64,000 nt of DNA from Harmothoe impar (Eukaryota; Annelida; Polychaeta; Phyllodocida; Polynoidae). Position numbers and translations under genes: made by a program. This document shows positions 41,067 through 50,639 of this stretch, piece after piece. The notes under the pieces were generated by a model that saw only the letters and a program-made list of their open reading frames with translations, was not told the origin of the DNA and made no database searches. Where the stretch lies: NCBI GenBank assembly GCA_947462335.1, contig OX381710.1, positions 3,162,001 to 3,226,000 on the forward strand, given 5' to 3'. How positions within the stretch are numbered: the stretch's first letter is position 1; every line of letters begins with the position of its first letter.

Positions 41067-41200
41067 CCTTTAAGGACAACATATCGCTAAAATAGGACAT
41101 TTTTCTTCATGATGCACCAATACAGCTCCAGTGACTAACTGACAGGCGCTGCATTGGAGCATCATACCGACTCTTCAATCACATGCAGTAGGTAGGTGTT
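41067..41200 (+). mobile_element. family A, left half only
   Basis: AACCCTTTAAGGACAACATATCG through hairpin 1 (GATGCACCAATACAGC ... GCTGCATTGGAGCATC), cut at ~41185. The following CAAATCCAATCAAACTCAAAC may be a retroposon tail. Confidence 0.7.
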
Positions 41201-41344
41201 TCAAATCCAATCAAACTCAAACTCAAAAAATATATTTACACGACCAGTCAGTCTAGTCTGCTCACCGTGTTGCCATGGCAACAGTTCCAACACCGCCGCG
41301 TCCCCCCCTTCAGCTAACAGTACACATAGAAATACTATTTCAGC

Positions 41345-41507
41345 ATTGCCTTAATCGGCTTTAAGTTTGGTAAATGCCATGTAAATATCACGGTAGGGTC
41401 ATAATGACATTTAAGCAGCTTTACGTGGCATTTGCTGGAATTAAATATGCTTAAAGTGTCATTTTAAGGATTTTTATTTTTGCTTAAATGGCAACATACA
41501 TGCAGTG
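41345..41507 (+). mobile_element. family Q repeat (CTTAAA..GCTTAAA words)
   Basis: TAAATGCCATGTAAATATCAC, GACATTTAAGCAGCTTTACG, ATGCTTAAAGTGTCATTTTAA and GCTTAAATGGC, ending CATGCAGTG. Related copies lie at ~46500-47060, 58255, 59235 and 62318. The ends are not well defined. Confidence 0.55.
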
Positions 41508-41764
41508 AGCAACCTATACTGAATCCTGCTGGCGAGGTCGACAAAGAGCTGCCCTAATGAGCTCACAGCTGGACTGGATACCCAATGTTTTAGGGAAATT
41601 AGCAGGGCAATAAGAAATGGGGTGGGGCTGGTGCTATCTTTGATGGTGTCCGCTGTGAGTTGTAAAACTGGTGGTAAATGTGGTAACCAGGAGGATGCAA
41701 AGTTTATTGGTAGTGCCTGTAAATGATACTCAGGGTAGCGGTTGTCTAAACATTAATTGATATT
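41508..41764. other. unassigned spacer
   Basis: No feature recognised apart from a GGCGAGGTCGACAAAGAGC patch near 41530. Confidence 0.35.
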
Positions 41765-41845
41765 ATCAATGTGGACCATAATGACCTCACAGTAGGGAGC
41801 CTCACCAGCAGGTCCCAGATTCATCCTACTGCCTGCTGGGATGAC
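41765..41845 (-). repeat. inverted partner of the 30540 segment
   Basis: On the minus strand, ATGAATCTGGGACCTGCTGG then TACTGTGAGGTCATTATGG. See 30540-30615. Confidence 0.5.
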
Positions 41846-42008
41846 AGACCGGATATCCCGCTCATGGATTGTGCTTTTTGCAATCCGGCAGGAAACATAA
41901 TGGGCAAAGAAAAAAAGCAATTTATCGAAGGCAGAAAAAGGTGGCACTCTATATTTTGCCAGTAATATATACACTGTAAAAGTGGCAGTCTCCATTTGTT
42001 TCACTCTA

Positions 42009-42475
42009 ACCCTTTAAGGGCCGCATAGTGTTTAAGTATTAAGCCCTTTGCCGAGTTACTCGCCAGGGCTACATTCATGCATTATTACGACCCTATGGGG
42101 TTGATGCACACCATTGCTGCAATCACGCATCATGCCGACCCTACGGGATGGCTACATTATGGTGTTGCATTCGTGCATCATGACAACCCTACAGGATTGA
42201 TACATGACAAGGCTGCATGCATGCATCATGCTGACACTAAGGGATTGATACATGCCAGTGCTGTATTCATGCATCATTCTGACCCTACCGCGTTGATACA
42301 CAATAGTGCTACATTAATGCATCATACTGACTCTACAGGGATGATCCAATGCTAGTGCTGCATTCATACATCAAGCCGTTGATACACTCCTAGCAGCAGT
42401 GCAGTGAGCCGCATGCCGGTATACAGCGTTGGTGCAACAGTCTAGCTTTAAGACAACATACCGTCCATAAATGTT
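42009..42475 (+). mobile_element. family A copy with internal 51-bp amplification
   Basis: Left AACCCTTTAAGGGCCGCATAG. Then a half-hairpin unit (GCATTCATGCATCAT.CTGACCC with TACAGG..TTGATACA) is repeated about six times at ~51-bp intervals from ~42070 to 42380. The right end ACCGTCCATAAATG is weak. As 51 is divisible by three, a 92-codon frame persists with a 17-residue period (MHHADPTGLIH-like). Confidence 0.78.
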
Positions 42476-42605
42476 TATATGAGCTGTTGTGTTTTTCCTG
42501 CCGGCTGCTCAGGGTGTTATATTGACCCTGGTTTAGCTGTGTATTTTACTGCCCCGTGAGCACACTTAGCACACTTAGGGTGGATGTGTAGGCATAAAAC
42601 CCGCT

Positions 42606-42838
42606 AACCCTTTAAGGATGGCATGTCGTTAAAATATTACATTTGTCATCATGATACACCAATGCAGCCCGGCGAGTTTAATTAGTGCATCATGCCAATC
42701 CTTTGGGAGTGTCTCAGGTCCATAGGGTCAGCATGATGCTTGAATGCAGCCCTGGGAAGTTACTCACCATAGCTGCATTCATGCATTATGGCGACCAAGG
42801 TCATGATGCATTAATACACTATGCTGCCTCTTAATGGT
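42606..42838 (+). mobile_element. family A MITE
   Basis: AACCCTTTAAGGATGGCATGTCG to GCTGCCTCTTAATGGTT. Hairpin 1 has lost its inner arm (CCCGGCGAGTTTAATTAGTGC); the rest is intact. Confidence 0.76.
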
Positions 42839-43008
42839 TCTGCACACATACCGTCAGTTTACTGTTAATACCCCGGGCAAAAAGGGTAAAGAAAAATAGC
42901 AGATGGAGAGATAAAGGGAAGAAAAAGGAAATAATGAATAATATACAGAACTATCCTTCAGGCAATTCAGGCCAGTATTTGGGTACTGCAGAGTGCATAG
43001 ATATAGAG

Positions 43009-43145
43009 ACAAAGGTCCACGAGTTTGGGCTGTAGCCTCGGTTATTTCATGAGTTGAAGGTAGGGCTGTATTTCACGAGGCCGCAGGCCCCACCTTCAAC
43101 AAGTGAAGTAACCCAGGCTACAGACCTAAATGTGTGTTCCTTTGT
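43009..43145. mobile_element. family O palindrome
   Basis: ACAAAGGTCCACGAG at the left and TTCCTTTGT at the right. The stem CTGTAGCCTCGGTTATTTCA with TGAGTTGAAGGT pairs with ACCTTCAACAAGTGAAGTAACC, with GTATTTCACGAGGCCGCAGGCC at the centre. At 137 bp it resembles 57820-57971. Confidence 0.78.
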
Positions 43146-43266
43146 ATTTAATTTTTACATTTTCATTATAGGAGGGAGGACCTAATTTTGCGGGAATAGC
43201 TTTTTCAAAGCCGTTCAAATATAAATAAACGGCCATGGCTTATTCAGGGGGCCCCGTTGAATACAG

Positions 43267-43330
43267 CTCCCCTTGTTATGATGCATGGATGCGGCCCTAG
43301 GGAGTGAGTGAGTGCAGCACTGGGGCCTTA
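43267..43330 (+). mobile_element. family A fragment
   Basis: CCCCTTGTTATGATGCATGGATGC then GCCCTAGGGAGTGAG. Only one arm of a hairpin. Confidence 0.45.
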
Positions 43331-43478
43331 TTTAACAACTAATACATAAATCAAACTGTTTTTTTATTTTGGTCAAATACTTGCATTATCCATGTGCATG
43401 CGTACCGTATAGAATATGCCATAAAACAGATGGCACATTGCACATAATAACTTCCCTCAAATGCCTGTTTTGACCATT

Positions 43479-43680
43479 AACCCTTCAGGGCCGCATAGTG
43501 CTTTAATGTGCTGTGCCCTTTATCATTGTGATGCATCAGCTCCTCACCAAGGCTGCATTTTAGCATCATGCCAGCTCGTCAGGGTCTGTATCAGTCTCTT
43601 ATGTGCGGCATGATGCATGAATGAGTAACTGGCCAGGCCTACATTCATGCATCATGCAGACTTCCATTTAAACCTCTATT
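43479..43680 (+). mobile_element. family A, decayed copy
   Basis: TTAACCCTTCAGGGCCGCATAG. Hairpin 1 is shortened (TCAGCTCCTCACCAAGGCTGC), hairpin 2 is partial, and the right end is lost next to a D element. Confidence 0.65.
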
Positions 43681-43723
43681 TATGAAACCTGACGACCAAG
43701 AACATAGCAAATTAAACCCCTAT

Positions 43724-43954
43724 GGAAGCTCTTTCAGAACAGACTCGTCAGTGCTCATATTGCGATTTTCGTCAATATTGCAATATTTGTAATTGAAGAG
43801 GGTATTTGTAGCTGGCAAAATGTGCTATTTACACAAATTTTCTATAGATTTGTATGGAAAATCTTGTAAAAGAAATTTTACTAGTGGTCATCAAACAGGT
43901 TTCACCACGTCACCAGTTCCCTACGACCACGTCAGTTGTTCTGAATGAGCCTCC
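43724..43954 (+). mobile_element. family D MITE
   Basis: GGAAGCTCTTTCAGAACAGAC to GTTGTTCTGAATGAGCCTCC, with the same inner markers as the copy at 20327. Confidence 0.82.
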
Positions 43955-44170
43955 AGGTACCCTTAAAGGGTAAACACATTTGATGGCCTTTCATTGCAAT
44001 TCTCAAAGCAATTCATCAAAACGCGGCATAGTGGGACAGATTAAGTGTGGATTATCGTCTATAGAACACTAATCCCTGAGGGATTATCCCCGCGGACCAC
44101 TACATTACCATATCACAGTGTCTAGACTCCCCCAGTACACGCCACATAGAGACTGCGCTAGTAGCCCTTT

Positions 44171-44330
44171 AACCCTTTGAGGACAGATATCGCTTAAGGA
44201 TGACATTTGCTGGCATGATGCACCAATGCTGCCTAGCAAGTAACTCGCCACTCGTAACTATTTGCTCGCCAGGGCTGCATTCATGCATCATGATGACCAA
44301 GGGCCTGATGCATAAATGCCACCGTTAAAG
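44171..44330 (+). mobile_element. family A, internally deleted
   Basis: TTAACCCTTTGAGGACAGATATCG to GCCACCGTTAAAGG. Hairpin arms from both palindromes are fused through CACTCGTAACTATTTGCTCG. Confidence 0.68.
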
Positions 44331-44488
44331 GGGTAGGGTGCTTTGGTGGATTTTTGGGGGCGGGGACAGACAAATTAAATTTCATTAAAGGGTAGGCCAC
44401 AAAAACATCCCTTTTTGGCAAAAAGTCTGTGTGTTACCACAGCCTGCGGTAACCGTGATCCATTTAAACCAGTCGGGGTTATCTACGG
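44331..44488 (+). mobile_element. family E MITE, left- and right-truncated
   Basis: GGGTAGGGTGCTTTGGTGGA, then CATCCCTTTTTGGCAAAAAG and GTGTGTTACCACAGC correspond to the inner part of the 45922 copy. Confidence 0.58.
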
Positions 44489-44660
44489 CAAGTAACTCAC
44501 AAGTGCTCGGGAGTGTCTCAACCCTGTCAGGAGGACATGATGCTTTAATGCAGCTCTAGCGAGTTGCTCACAAGGGCTGCATTCACATATCATTAATGCA
44601 TCACAAGGGGCCTTAAAGCACTCTGCGGCCTTTGCCGGGCCGGCATCTAGGCCCCTAGTG
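44489..44660 (+). mobile_element. family A, decayed copy
   Basis: AAGTAACTCACAAGTGCTCGGG, then GTGTCTCAACCCTGTCAGG, GCTTTAATGCAGCTCTAGCG and GGGGCCTTAAAGC. Hairpin 1 is missing. Confidence 0.58.
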
Positions 44661-44771
44661 GCTTATTCAATAGGCCCCTTTTCATGTGCTCTTAAACAGT
44701 TTAGGGCTGTGTGGCGGGGCGACCGGTCTGCTAGAGCTGAGCGGATTTACGGCGCATTGAAGTCCCTGCTT

Positions 44772-45000
44772 TAACCATATAAGGGCAGCAGAGTGCGTTT
44801 ATGTCCCTTTTGCAACGTTATGATGCAAAAATTGTGGTGTGGTGAGCGAATCAAAAGTTCATTTACGAGTCATGCCAATCCTCTTGGATTGATACACTCC
44901 TGAAAGGTTGACATGATGCAGCAATGGAGTAATTGCTGGTGTCATATCAAAAGAGAATTGCCCTGTAGCATCTTTTGGTCCTTATTTGGTTAAAGCCTGA
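44772..45000 (+). mobile_element. family A, strongly diverged copy
   Basis: TTAACCATATAAGGGCAGCAG. A GTTATGATGCA arm, CATGCCAATCCTCTTGG and GATTGATACACTCCTGAAAGG remain recognisable. Confidence 0.5.
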
Positions 45001-45413
45001 TGTAGAGCCTGGGAGGGTACTCATTATATAAATAGGTATAGGGTCAACTGTGGTAACCACCCTGAAGAGCTGTCACTGCGCAAGGTTCAAAGTAAGATAA
45101 AGGGGGAGGAGGGTTGTCAATGAAAGGGAAAAATTTGGGGCTGGCAATAACTGGAAAGTGCTGAATTAAGGTCTGTCACAATTCATATCACTGCATCAAA
45201 CCTCCAATTCAAGTGTTACTTAAAGGTCAATTTGTTACTTAAATGTCAAATTTAAGTACATTTAAGGTACAAATTAAATGTCAATATTCAATATTTAAGT
45301 AACTTTTAGAAATAAAGAACCCTTAAAATTCATACATGAACCGGGTAATCTATATTATTCTATGACAACGTTAGATGGAAGAGGCCTCCTAACAGTGGGC
45401 TGTCATGACATCT
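45001..45413. other. unassigned AT-rich spacer
   Basis: TTAAGTAC/TTAAATGTCAA words are locally repeated near 45220-45300. No gene is seen. Confidence 0.4.
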
Positions 45414-45634
45414 GGAGGCTCTTTCAGAATAGACTCGTCAGCCGTCATGATGCGATTTTCGTCAATATTGCAATATTTGCAATTGACGAGAGTATTTGTA
45501 TCCGGCAAAATGCGGTATTTACTATAGATATCAACAGAGATTATCGTGAAATACTTTTTACTAGTGGTCGCCAAACAGGTTTCGTCACGTCACCAGTTCC
45601 CTACGACCACGTCAGTTGTTCTGAATGAGCCTCC
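45414..45634 (+). mobile_element. family D MITE
   Basis: GGAGGCTCTTTCAGAATAGAC to GTTGTTCTGAATGAGCCTCC, 221 bp, with a small central deletion compared with the copy at 20327. Confidence 0.83.
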
Positions 45635-45921
45635 TGACTACTTAGAAAATAGGTGGCTGTAAAAATGACACACATTTTCAAGGGGCTGTCAAATGGCAAA
45701 GTAGCAGGGGCTGTAGTTTCACATTGGGTACCTCCACTCAAAGAGCCAGTCCCCCCCCCCCCCGGGCTGTGTAGTAGTAAAGAGAGGCGGTGTGACACTG
45801 ACAGTCACACACTGTCCACCCCTAGTGGTGGCATTAGGAGATGGGCTCTAGCCGACCCGGGGGACCAACAACACACCAACACTATAGGACGCTACTGACG
45901 GCTATCTAGTAAACCATTTTA
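45635..45921. other. unassigned spacer
   Basis: Contains a C-run at ~45750. No supported feature. Confidence 0.35.
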
Positions 45922-46104
45922 GGAAGTGGTCACTTTTTAACAAAAGGGATAGGGTGATTTGGTGGATTTCGGGGGGCGGGCCAAACAAATTTAGTTACTT
46001 GAGAGGGGTCAAAAAAAAAAGGATCGCCCTTTCTTAAAGCAAAAAGCCAGTGCGTTACTAAGCTCAAGGGGGTCTGCTTTGGTCAATTTGAGCCCGTCTT
46101 GGGG
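45922..46104 (+). mobile_element. family E MITE, right-truncated
   Basis: TTTTA|GGAAGTGGTCACTTTTTAAC, then GATTTGGTGGATTTCGGGGG, and AAAGCAAAAAGCCAGTGCGT with TACTAAGCTCAAGG. It matches the intact element at 62856 up to about two thirds of its length. Confidence 0.68.
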
Positions 46105-46297
46105 GATAGAAACGCCAGCGAGTAACTTGGAGGTGCTGCATTGGTGCATCATGCCGACCCTTTGTGTCTTAACCCCGTAGGCCCGGCATGGTGCTTGAAT
46201 GAAGCTCTGGCTGGCAAGTTTCTCCCAGAGCTGCATCCATGCATCATGACGACCAAGGGGATGATACATTACAGCATTATGCCGTCCTCAAAGGGTT
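46105..46297 (+). mobile_element. family A, left-truncated copy
   Basis: Starts in hairpin 1 at AACGCCAGCGAGTAACTTGG; right end GCCGTCCTCAAAGGGTTA. It joins the preceding E fragment directly. Confidence 0.68.
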
Positions 46298-46499
46298 ATA
46301 AAGGATTTAGAGCCGGCATCCAGTGGGTCTCTAGAGGCCTGTTGTTAACAGTCTATTCGTCTGATAGACAATTAGACTGTGGACTTTAGCACCAATCTAC
46401 TGCCTTGTTGGGGCGTTGGAAATGGACAATTTTATTTTATATTAGTTCTAGAATAGAATGTAAATGTCGGCAGGCTTAATGGTCATTTACTGATTTAGT

Positions 46500-47060
46500 T
46501 ATAGCAAACATGTTCTGTTGGCTGACAGACACTTAAGGCATTTAAGAAAACTTTCTATCGCATGAAGTTATCCTTTAATATCTTATCTTAAAAGTATCTG
46601 TGAGTGGCATTTAATAGAAGCAAATATGCATGCAGAATAAATCTAAGCAGTCAAACCTTTGCTTTTAATAATGTCAGCCTTTATGCAGTGTAGGGAGCCA
46701 TTGACACACCAAGGTGTACAGGTCAAGGCTATGAGGCGTTAAAAATCAAGTATACAAAGCCATTCAACACATGTAATACGTCCCTCCAGTTCTGGTGCAT
46801 GAGTGTAGATAATGATTCTTTTCTCCTCCAATAACTGAGAGGGTGTAATTTGCTGCATGAACGTTGGCATCTAATCAAAATCTGACTGTAAGTCACAATT
46901 AAAGTATTTTTCATAATAATAAATGCCACGTAAAGTGCCTTCAATGTCATTATGCCTTACCATGACATTTACTGAACTTAAATCTGCTTAAAGAGTGATT
47001 TTAAGCTTTAAGTCTGCTTAAATGCCTACTTTCATGCAGTGGTACCAGATAGCCATTGAT
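46500..47060 (+). repeat. family Q duplication
   Basis: Two related blocks. The first (~46500-46740) has GGCATTTAATAG and CATGCAGAATAA, then CAGTGTAGGGAGCCATTGAC. The second (~46900-47060) has TGACATTTACTGAACTTAAA, GCTTAAATGCC and CATGCAGTGGTACCAGATAG. The shared ACACCAAG and AGGCTATGAGG/AGGCTTTGAGG after each shows element plus flank were duplicated. Confidence 0.5.
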
Positions 47061-47313
47061 ACACCAAGATAGGCTTTGAGGAGTAAGATTAACTCCTACA
47101 TCCAGGAGCCCCGTTATAAGACCTAATTCAGCGGTGATTTGACAAAGAGGTTGTGAAGGTGACGACACGGGCTGCAAAGAGGCCCGTAATGGCGGCCTGG
47201 TACGAAGTAATGACGTCTTGGTACTGCGGTCTTTGGTGCAAACACCCGCTCCATGAGGCTCAATTACTGGTAATGTGAATGAAGATGTAGCACTAGGATG
47301 CATGTGGACAGCC

Positions 47314-47613
47314 TACTCTCGTTCCCAAATCCTTCCGAAGGAAGGCTCTGGTGACAGCCAGTATGACCTTGAAATTGGGATTTTGCTGGGTTTGGGCAAT
47401 CCCTGCTGGTAGTTTGAACCAGTGGACAGGAACCAGAATGTATGATGGTAGTTTTACCTGTATTTCCCATCATACTTTCTGGTCCCATTTCTGGTTCCTG
47501 TTTGCTGTCTCCAAGCTAACTACAGAGACTGCCTAAACCCAGCAAAATCCAAGTTCAAGGCCATATTGGCTGTCCCCAGAGCCTTCCTTCGGAAGGTATT
47601 GGGAACGAGAGTA
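47314..47613. mobile_element. family H Mutator-like MITE, intact with 10-bp TSD
   Basis: Inverted ends TACTCTCGTTCCCAA are perfect for 15 bp and continue through CCTTCCGAAGGAAGGCTCTG, making arms of about 100 bp. Direct GTGGACAGCC flanks both ends (47304-47313 and 47614-47623). Long arms and a 9-10 bp target duplication are Mutator/MULE hallmarks. The 300-bp body encodes nothing, so it needs a transposase from elsewhere. Confidence 0.88.
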
Positions 47614-47623
47614 GTGGACAGCC

Positions 47624-48168
47624 CTGCACAGAAAATCTAAATGCCCCGGTCATTAGTGGCTATACCAGGTTACACATAGAAACAGTGGTCAGGCATGGCC
47701 AAGTTATATTCAAGAATGACTGAGGCAAAACAACATATGACTAATGCCTTACTCAAAATACTAATTGAAACTGAGGAGACTAAGGTGAGTTGGTTAGTAC
47801 TGATCAACCTGACTATTAACTAACCTAAGTTGGTCACATATAGGGAGCAAAAACATGACTTACTTGGTTAGGCACTAGATTGACTGAAAGATTGGTCGTA
47901 TAGGAAGCCAAAGAATATCAGTGTACCCCTTCCAGTCCCCTCAATCCGCCTTTTTTTCTTTTTTGAACAAATTTGACTTTATTGACCACAGGATCTTAAT
48001 TTCAACAATCTTTCTTGTATATGATCGGGTATAAATCGTTTCTCTCATCAAGTCCAACTATATATGTGACATTTTCCTATGAGAGTCATGGTGGTGTACC
48101 CTTATTCAGATGCTAATCAATACAAGCCGATGACCCACCGTCAGGCTAGCTGTTTTATGGTGGTGTCG
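47624..48168. other. unassigned spacer
   Basis: AT-rich. TAACCTAAGTTGGTCA and GACTAACTTGGTTAGG-like words near 47790-47880 are loosely repeated. No gene is seen. Confidence 0.4.
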
Positions 48169-48720
48169 CCTTCTCCCCTCCCCTTCCCCTATCCCTTACA
48201 TCTCTCCCTCCCTTCCCCACTCCCGTTTACTCCCCTCCTCTTCTGTCCCTTCTATCCTCACAACCCCCTCTCCTTTCTCTCTCTCCCTCCCCCTCCTCCC
48301 TCCTCCCCCTCCCCGTCCCCTCCACTCCACTCCCTTCTCCTTCTGTCCTTTCTCTTCTCCCCTCCCCCTCACATTGCCCCTCCTCCCCCCCCCCATCCTT
48401 CCCTTCATCCTCGCCTCTCCTCTCCTTCCCCCTGCCTCCTTGAATCAGGTTGGCCCCTCCACCCATTGCTCCCCTCCCCCTCCCTCCCCCTCCCCCTCCC
48501 TCCCCTCCCTTCCTCTGCCCCTCCCTCCCCTGCCCCTCCCTCTTCCCCCCTCCCTCTCCACTACCTCCCCTCCCCTACTGTCCTCTGTAAGGGCAGGTTA
48601 CCCAGATACCCACTCTTCCCCTCTCCCTCCTTTTCCCCCCCTGCCCTTCATCCCCCCCCCCTTACCCCTCCTCCCCCCCCTTATCCCTCCCCTCCCCCTT
48701 TACCCCTGTAGAGGCAGGCT
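48169..48720 (-). repeat. polypyrimidine block (purine on minus strand)
   Basis: CCTCCCC/CTCCCCTCC-type sequence for ~550 bp with two short mixed interruptions (~48440 and ~48590). The Pro/Ser/Leu frame on + is compositional. Most other large tracts here are purine on the + strand; this one is reversed. Confidence 0.85.
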
Positions 48721-48890
48721 CTGTAGACCTGGTTGGCCCGGAGACCCTATCGGCTCGTCCTATTGGCACGGCCGGGGGCGGAGGTCTACATCAGAGGCAG
48801 CGATAAATATTTCATTGCGGTGGTTTCCTTGTGGTCGGCGGTCGGGTGACATGCCGGTATCAGCGGGCGACGATGATGCAGCACTTTTAG
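48721..48890. promoter_or_regulatory. GC-rich patch with CCAAT and GC-box words
   Basis: CTATTGGCACGG (inverted CCAAT), GGGGGCGGAGG (GC box) and GTGGTCGGCGGTCGGG in ~100 bp, right after the pyrimidine block. It is promoter-like in composition only. Confidence 0.28.
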
Positions 48891-48895
48891 CTAAC

Positions 48896-49119
48896 TCTTT
48901 AAGGGTAGCATAGTGCTTTAATGTGCTATGACCTTTGGCGGAATAATGCTTGAATGCAGCCGTTGTGAGTTGTATTCACACAACATGCGGGAATGTATCC
49001 GTAGGGTCCACAGGATATATCCATACAGTCCTAGTGGGTTATTCCTCAGGGTTGTATTCATGCATTATGCTGGTAAAGGGCATGATATATTAAAGCACTA
49101 TGCAACCTTCAAAGGGTTA
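48896..49119 (+). mobile_element. family A MITE, diverged
   Basis: AACTCTTTAAGGGTAGCATAG to CAACCTTCAAAGGGTTAG. Hairpin 1 is collapsed; hairpin 2 is partly kept. Confidence 0.62.
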
Positions 49120-49513
49120 GATATGGCCATATCTAGCCATAGCCAGCCGGAGGCCTGTGGCTCTAAACTGGGTGGACTTAGAGGTGGCAATGGCTGCTAT
49201 TCAGCATACACCTATATGTAAAACCGTATTTTTATTTTTTAGACATACAAGATTTACTATGCTTAACTGTAGGAAGGGCCATATTCAATGCCCCCCATTG
49301 AATACAATGTGGCCGTAATCAATGGGCTAAGAAAAAGTAGTTTTTCCTTCATTAAATGGCTTCAAATAAAAAAACGCAAACGCCAACTACATCGATACTG
49401 CTCTGATGTATTTTAGCATCCCACTCAAACTGCGGCTTCATACGATACTGCCCCAGCCCCCACTCTTGAAATACAACAGGGACTGTATCAATGGGCATTG
49501 GCATTTGTCTATG
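49120..49513. other. unassigned spacer
   Basis: AT-rich; TTGAATACAATG.GGCC and GGGCCATATTCAATG form a weak inverted pair near 49275-49310. No gene is seen. Confidence 0.4.
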
Positions 49514-49691
49514 CACAGCCAAAATTAATATCTCATTTCTAGAAAATAAGATAAATAAACTCTCCTCGCGGACAAATGACTAGTTTTAAGATAATAATTT
49601 TCTTAAAATGTCGCTTAAAACTAGTCATTTATTCGTCAGATGAGTTTGTTTATCATATTTTCAGGAAATGAGATACTTATGTTTGGCTGTG
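49514..49691. mobile_element. family C palindromic MITE
   Basis: CACAGCCAAAATTAATATC to GATACTTATGTTTGGCTGTG, with stems GACAAATGACTAGTTTTAAG and TTAAAACTAGTCATTTATTC pairing over 18 bp. Confidence 0.83.
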
Positions 49692-49744
49692 TGTATAGGC
49701 TGGTGAGAAGGGCAGTGAGTACATGGGTGGAGGTAGATGTGCTG

Positions 49745-49990
49745 CTACAACGACCGTGCTACGTCCACCGCCCCCCCGCCCTCTCTCAACCCGTGCCAGC
49801 TGCTTACACGCCATCAACCCTCAGCATTGATCACTGCACTACTCACTCCCCCCCCCCACACACACACCTATACTCAGCCCCACACCCTCACACACAAACA
49901 CCTATACCCCCCCCCCCCCCACACACCTATACTCAGCCCCACACCCTCACACCCTACCCATATAGACCATGGGCCAGAGACAGATCCCCT
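49745..49990 (+). repeat. C-run / CACACACCTATA direct repeats
   Basis: CACACACCTATACTCAGCCCC followed by ACACCCTCACAC occurs twice (~49860 and ~49921), separated by a C-run; a partial third CACCTATACCC lies between. Confidence 0.75.
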
Positions 49991-49991
49991 C

Positions 49992-50639
49992 CCCCGTCAG
50001 CGGGATTTTCTAATTTTTAGTATCTGGTGGGTGAGGGTGTGGCGGCCATTTTCCAAGATGGCCGCCCTTAGAAAATGGTATGGAAAAATAATAAATTGGG
50101 AAATACCCATTCCCAATGACAGTGGCGCTGTAGTTTAATTTTTTTGTAAAATTGAAATTGATAATCAATTTAACCAAAAAGAAAAGAAAAGAAAAGTGAA
50201 ACTCAACTGCACTTATTTACTGTTAACTGTCAATTATGACTGCTATCTTCCGACACTACATGAAAGCAAAACCAATACAAATATCAAAGTTGAAGGTAGA
50301 AAACCTAAGTTGCTTACTGTCACCTATCAACTGTCATTTAAGACCACAGGTATCTTTGAGCACTGTATATCGCTCAATATGTCCTATATGCTGCCCCCCC
50401 TAACCACCACCACCACCATCTCCCACACTCCACCAGCACAGGGTGACCTGGTACATATGGACACTGCCTGACCTGGACGGACGGCAGCACTTTGAAGACC
50501 TCTGTGTGTGAGTTCGATATAGCTATAGGGAGGGAGAAAGGGCAGGGGCAATATAAACAAGTAGGGGAGTATAGCAAGGGGGGACTGGTATGGGGGGTAG
50601 ATAGAGAACGGTAGGGGGACATCCTGTGGAAGCGAAAGG
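49992..50639. other. unassigned spacer with a YY1-type inverted repeat
   Basis: GGCGGCCAT (50041-50049) and ATGGCCGCC (50058-50066) are perfect 9-bp arms around an AAG-containing loop, giving two opposed YY1-like sites. The remainder is unassigned; purine richness rises after 50520. Confidence 0.4.

Noticed and set aside
48079..48711. 210-codon Pro/Ser/Leu frame
   Set aside because: Pyrimidine tract; no motif, and overlapping frames are equally open.
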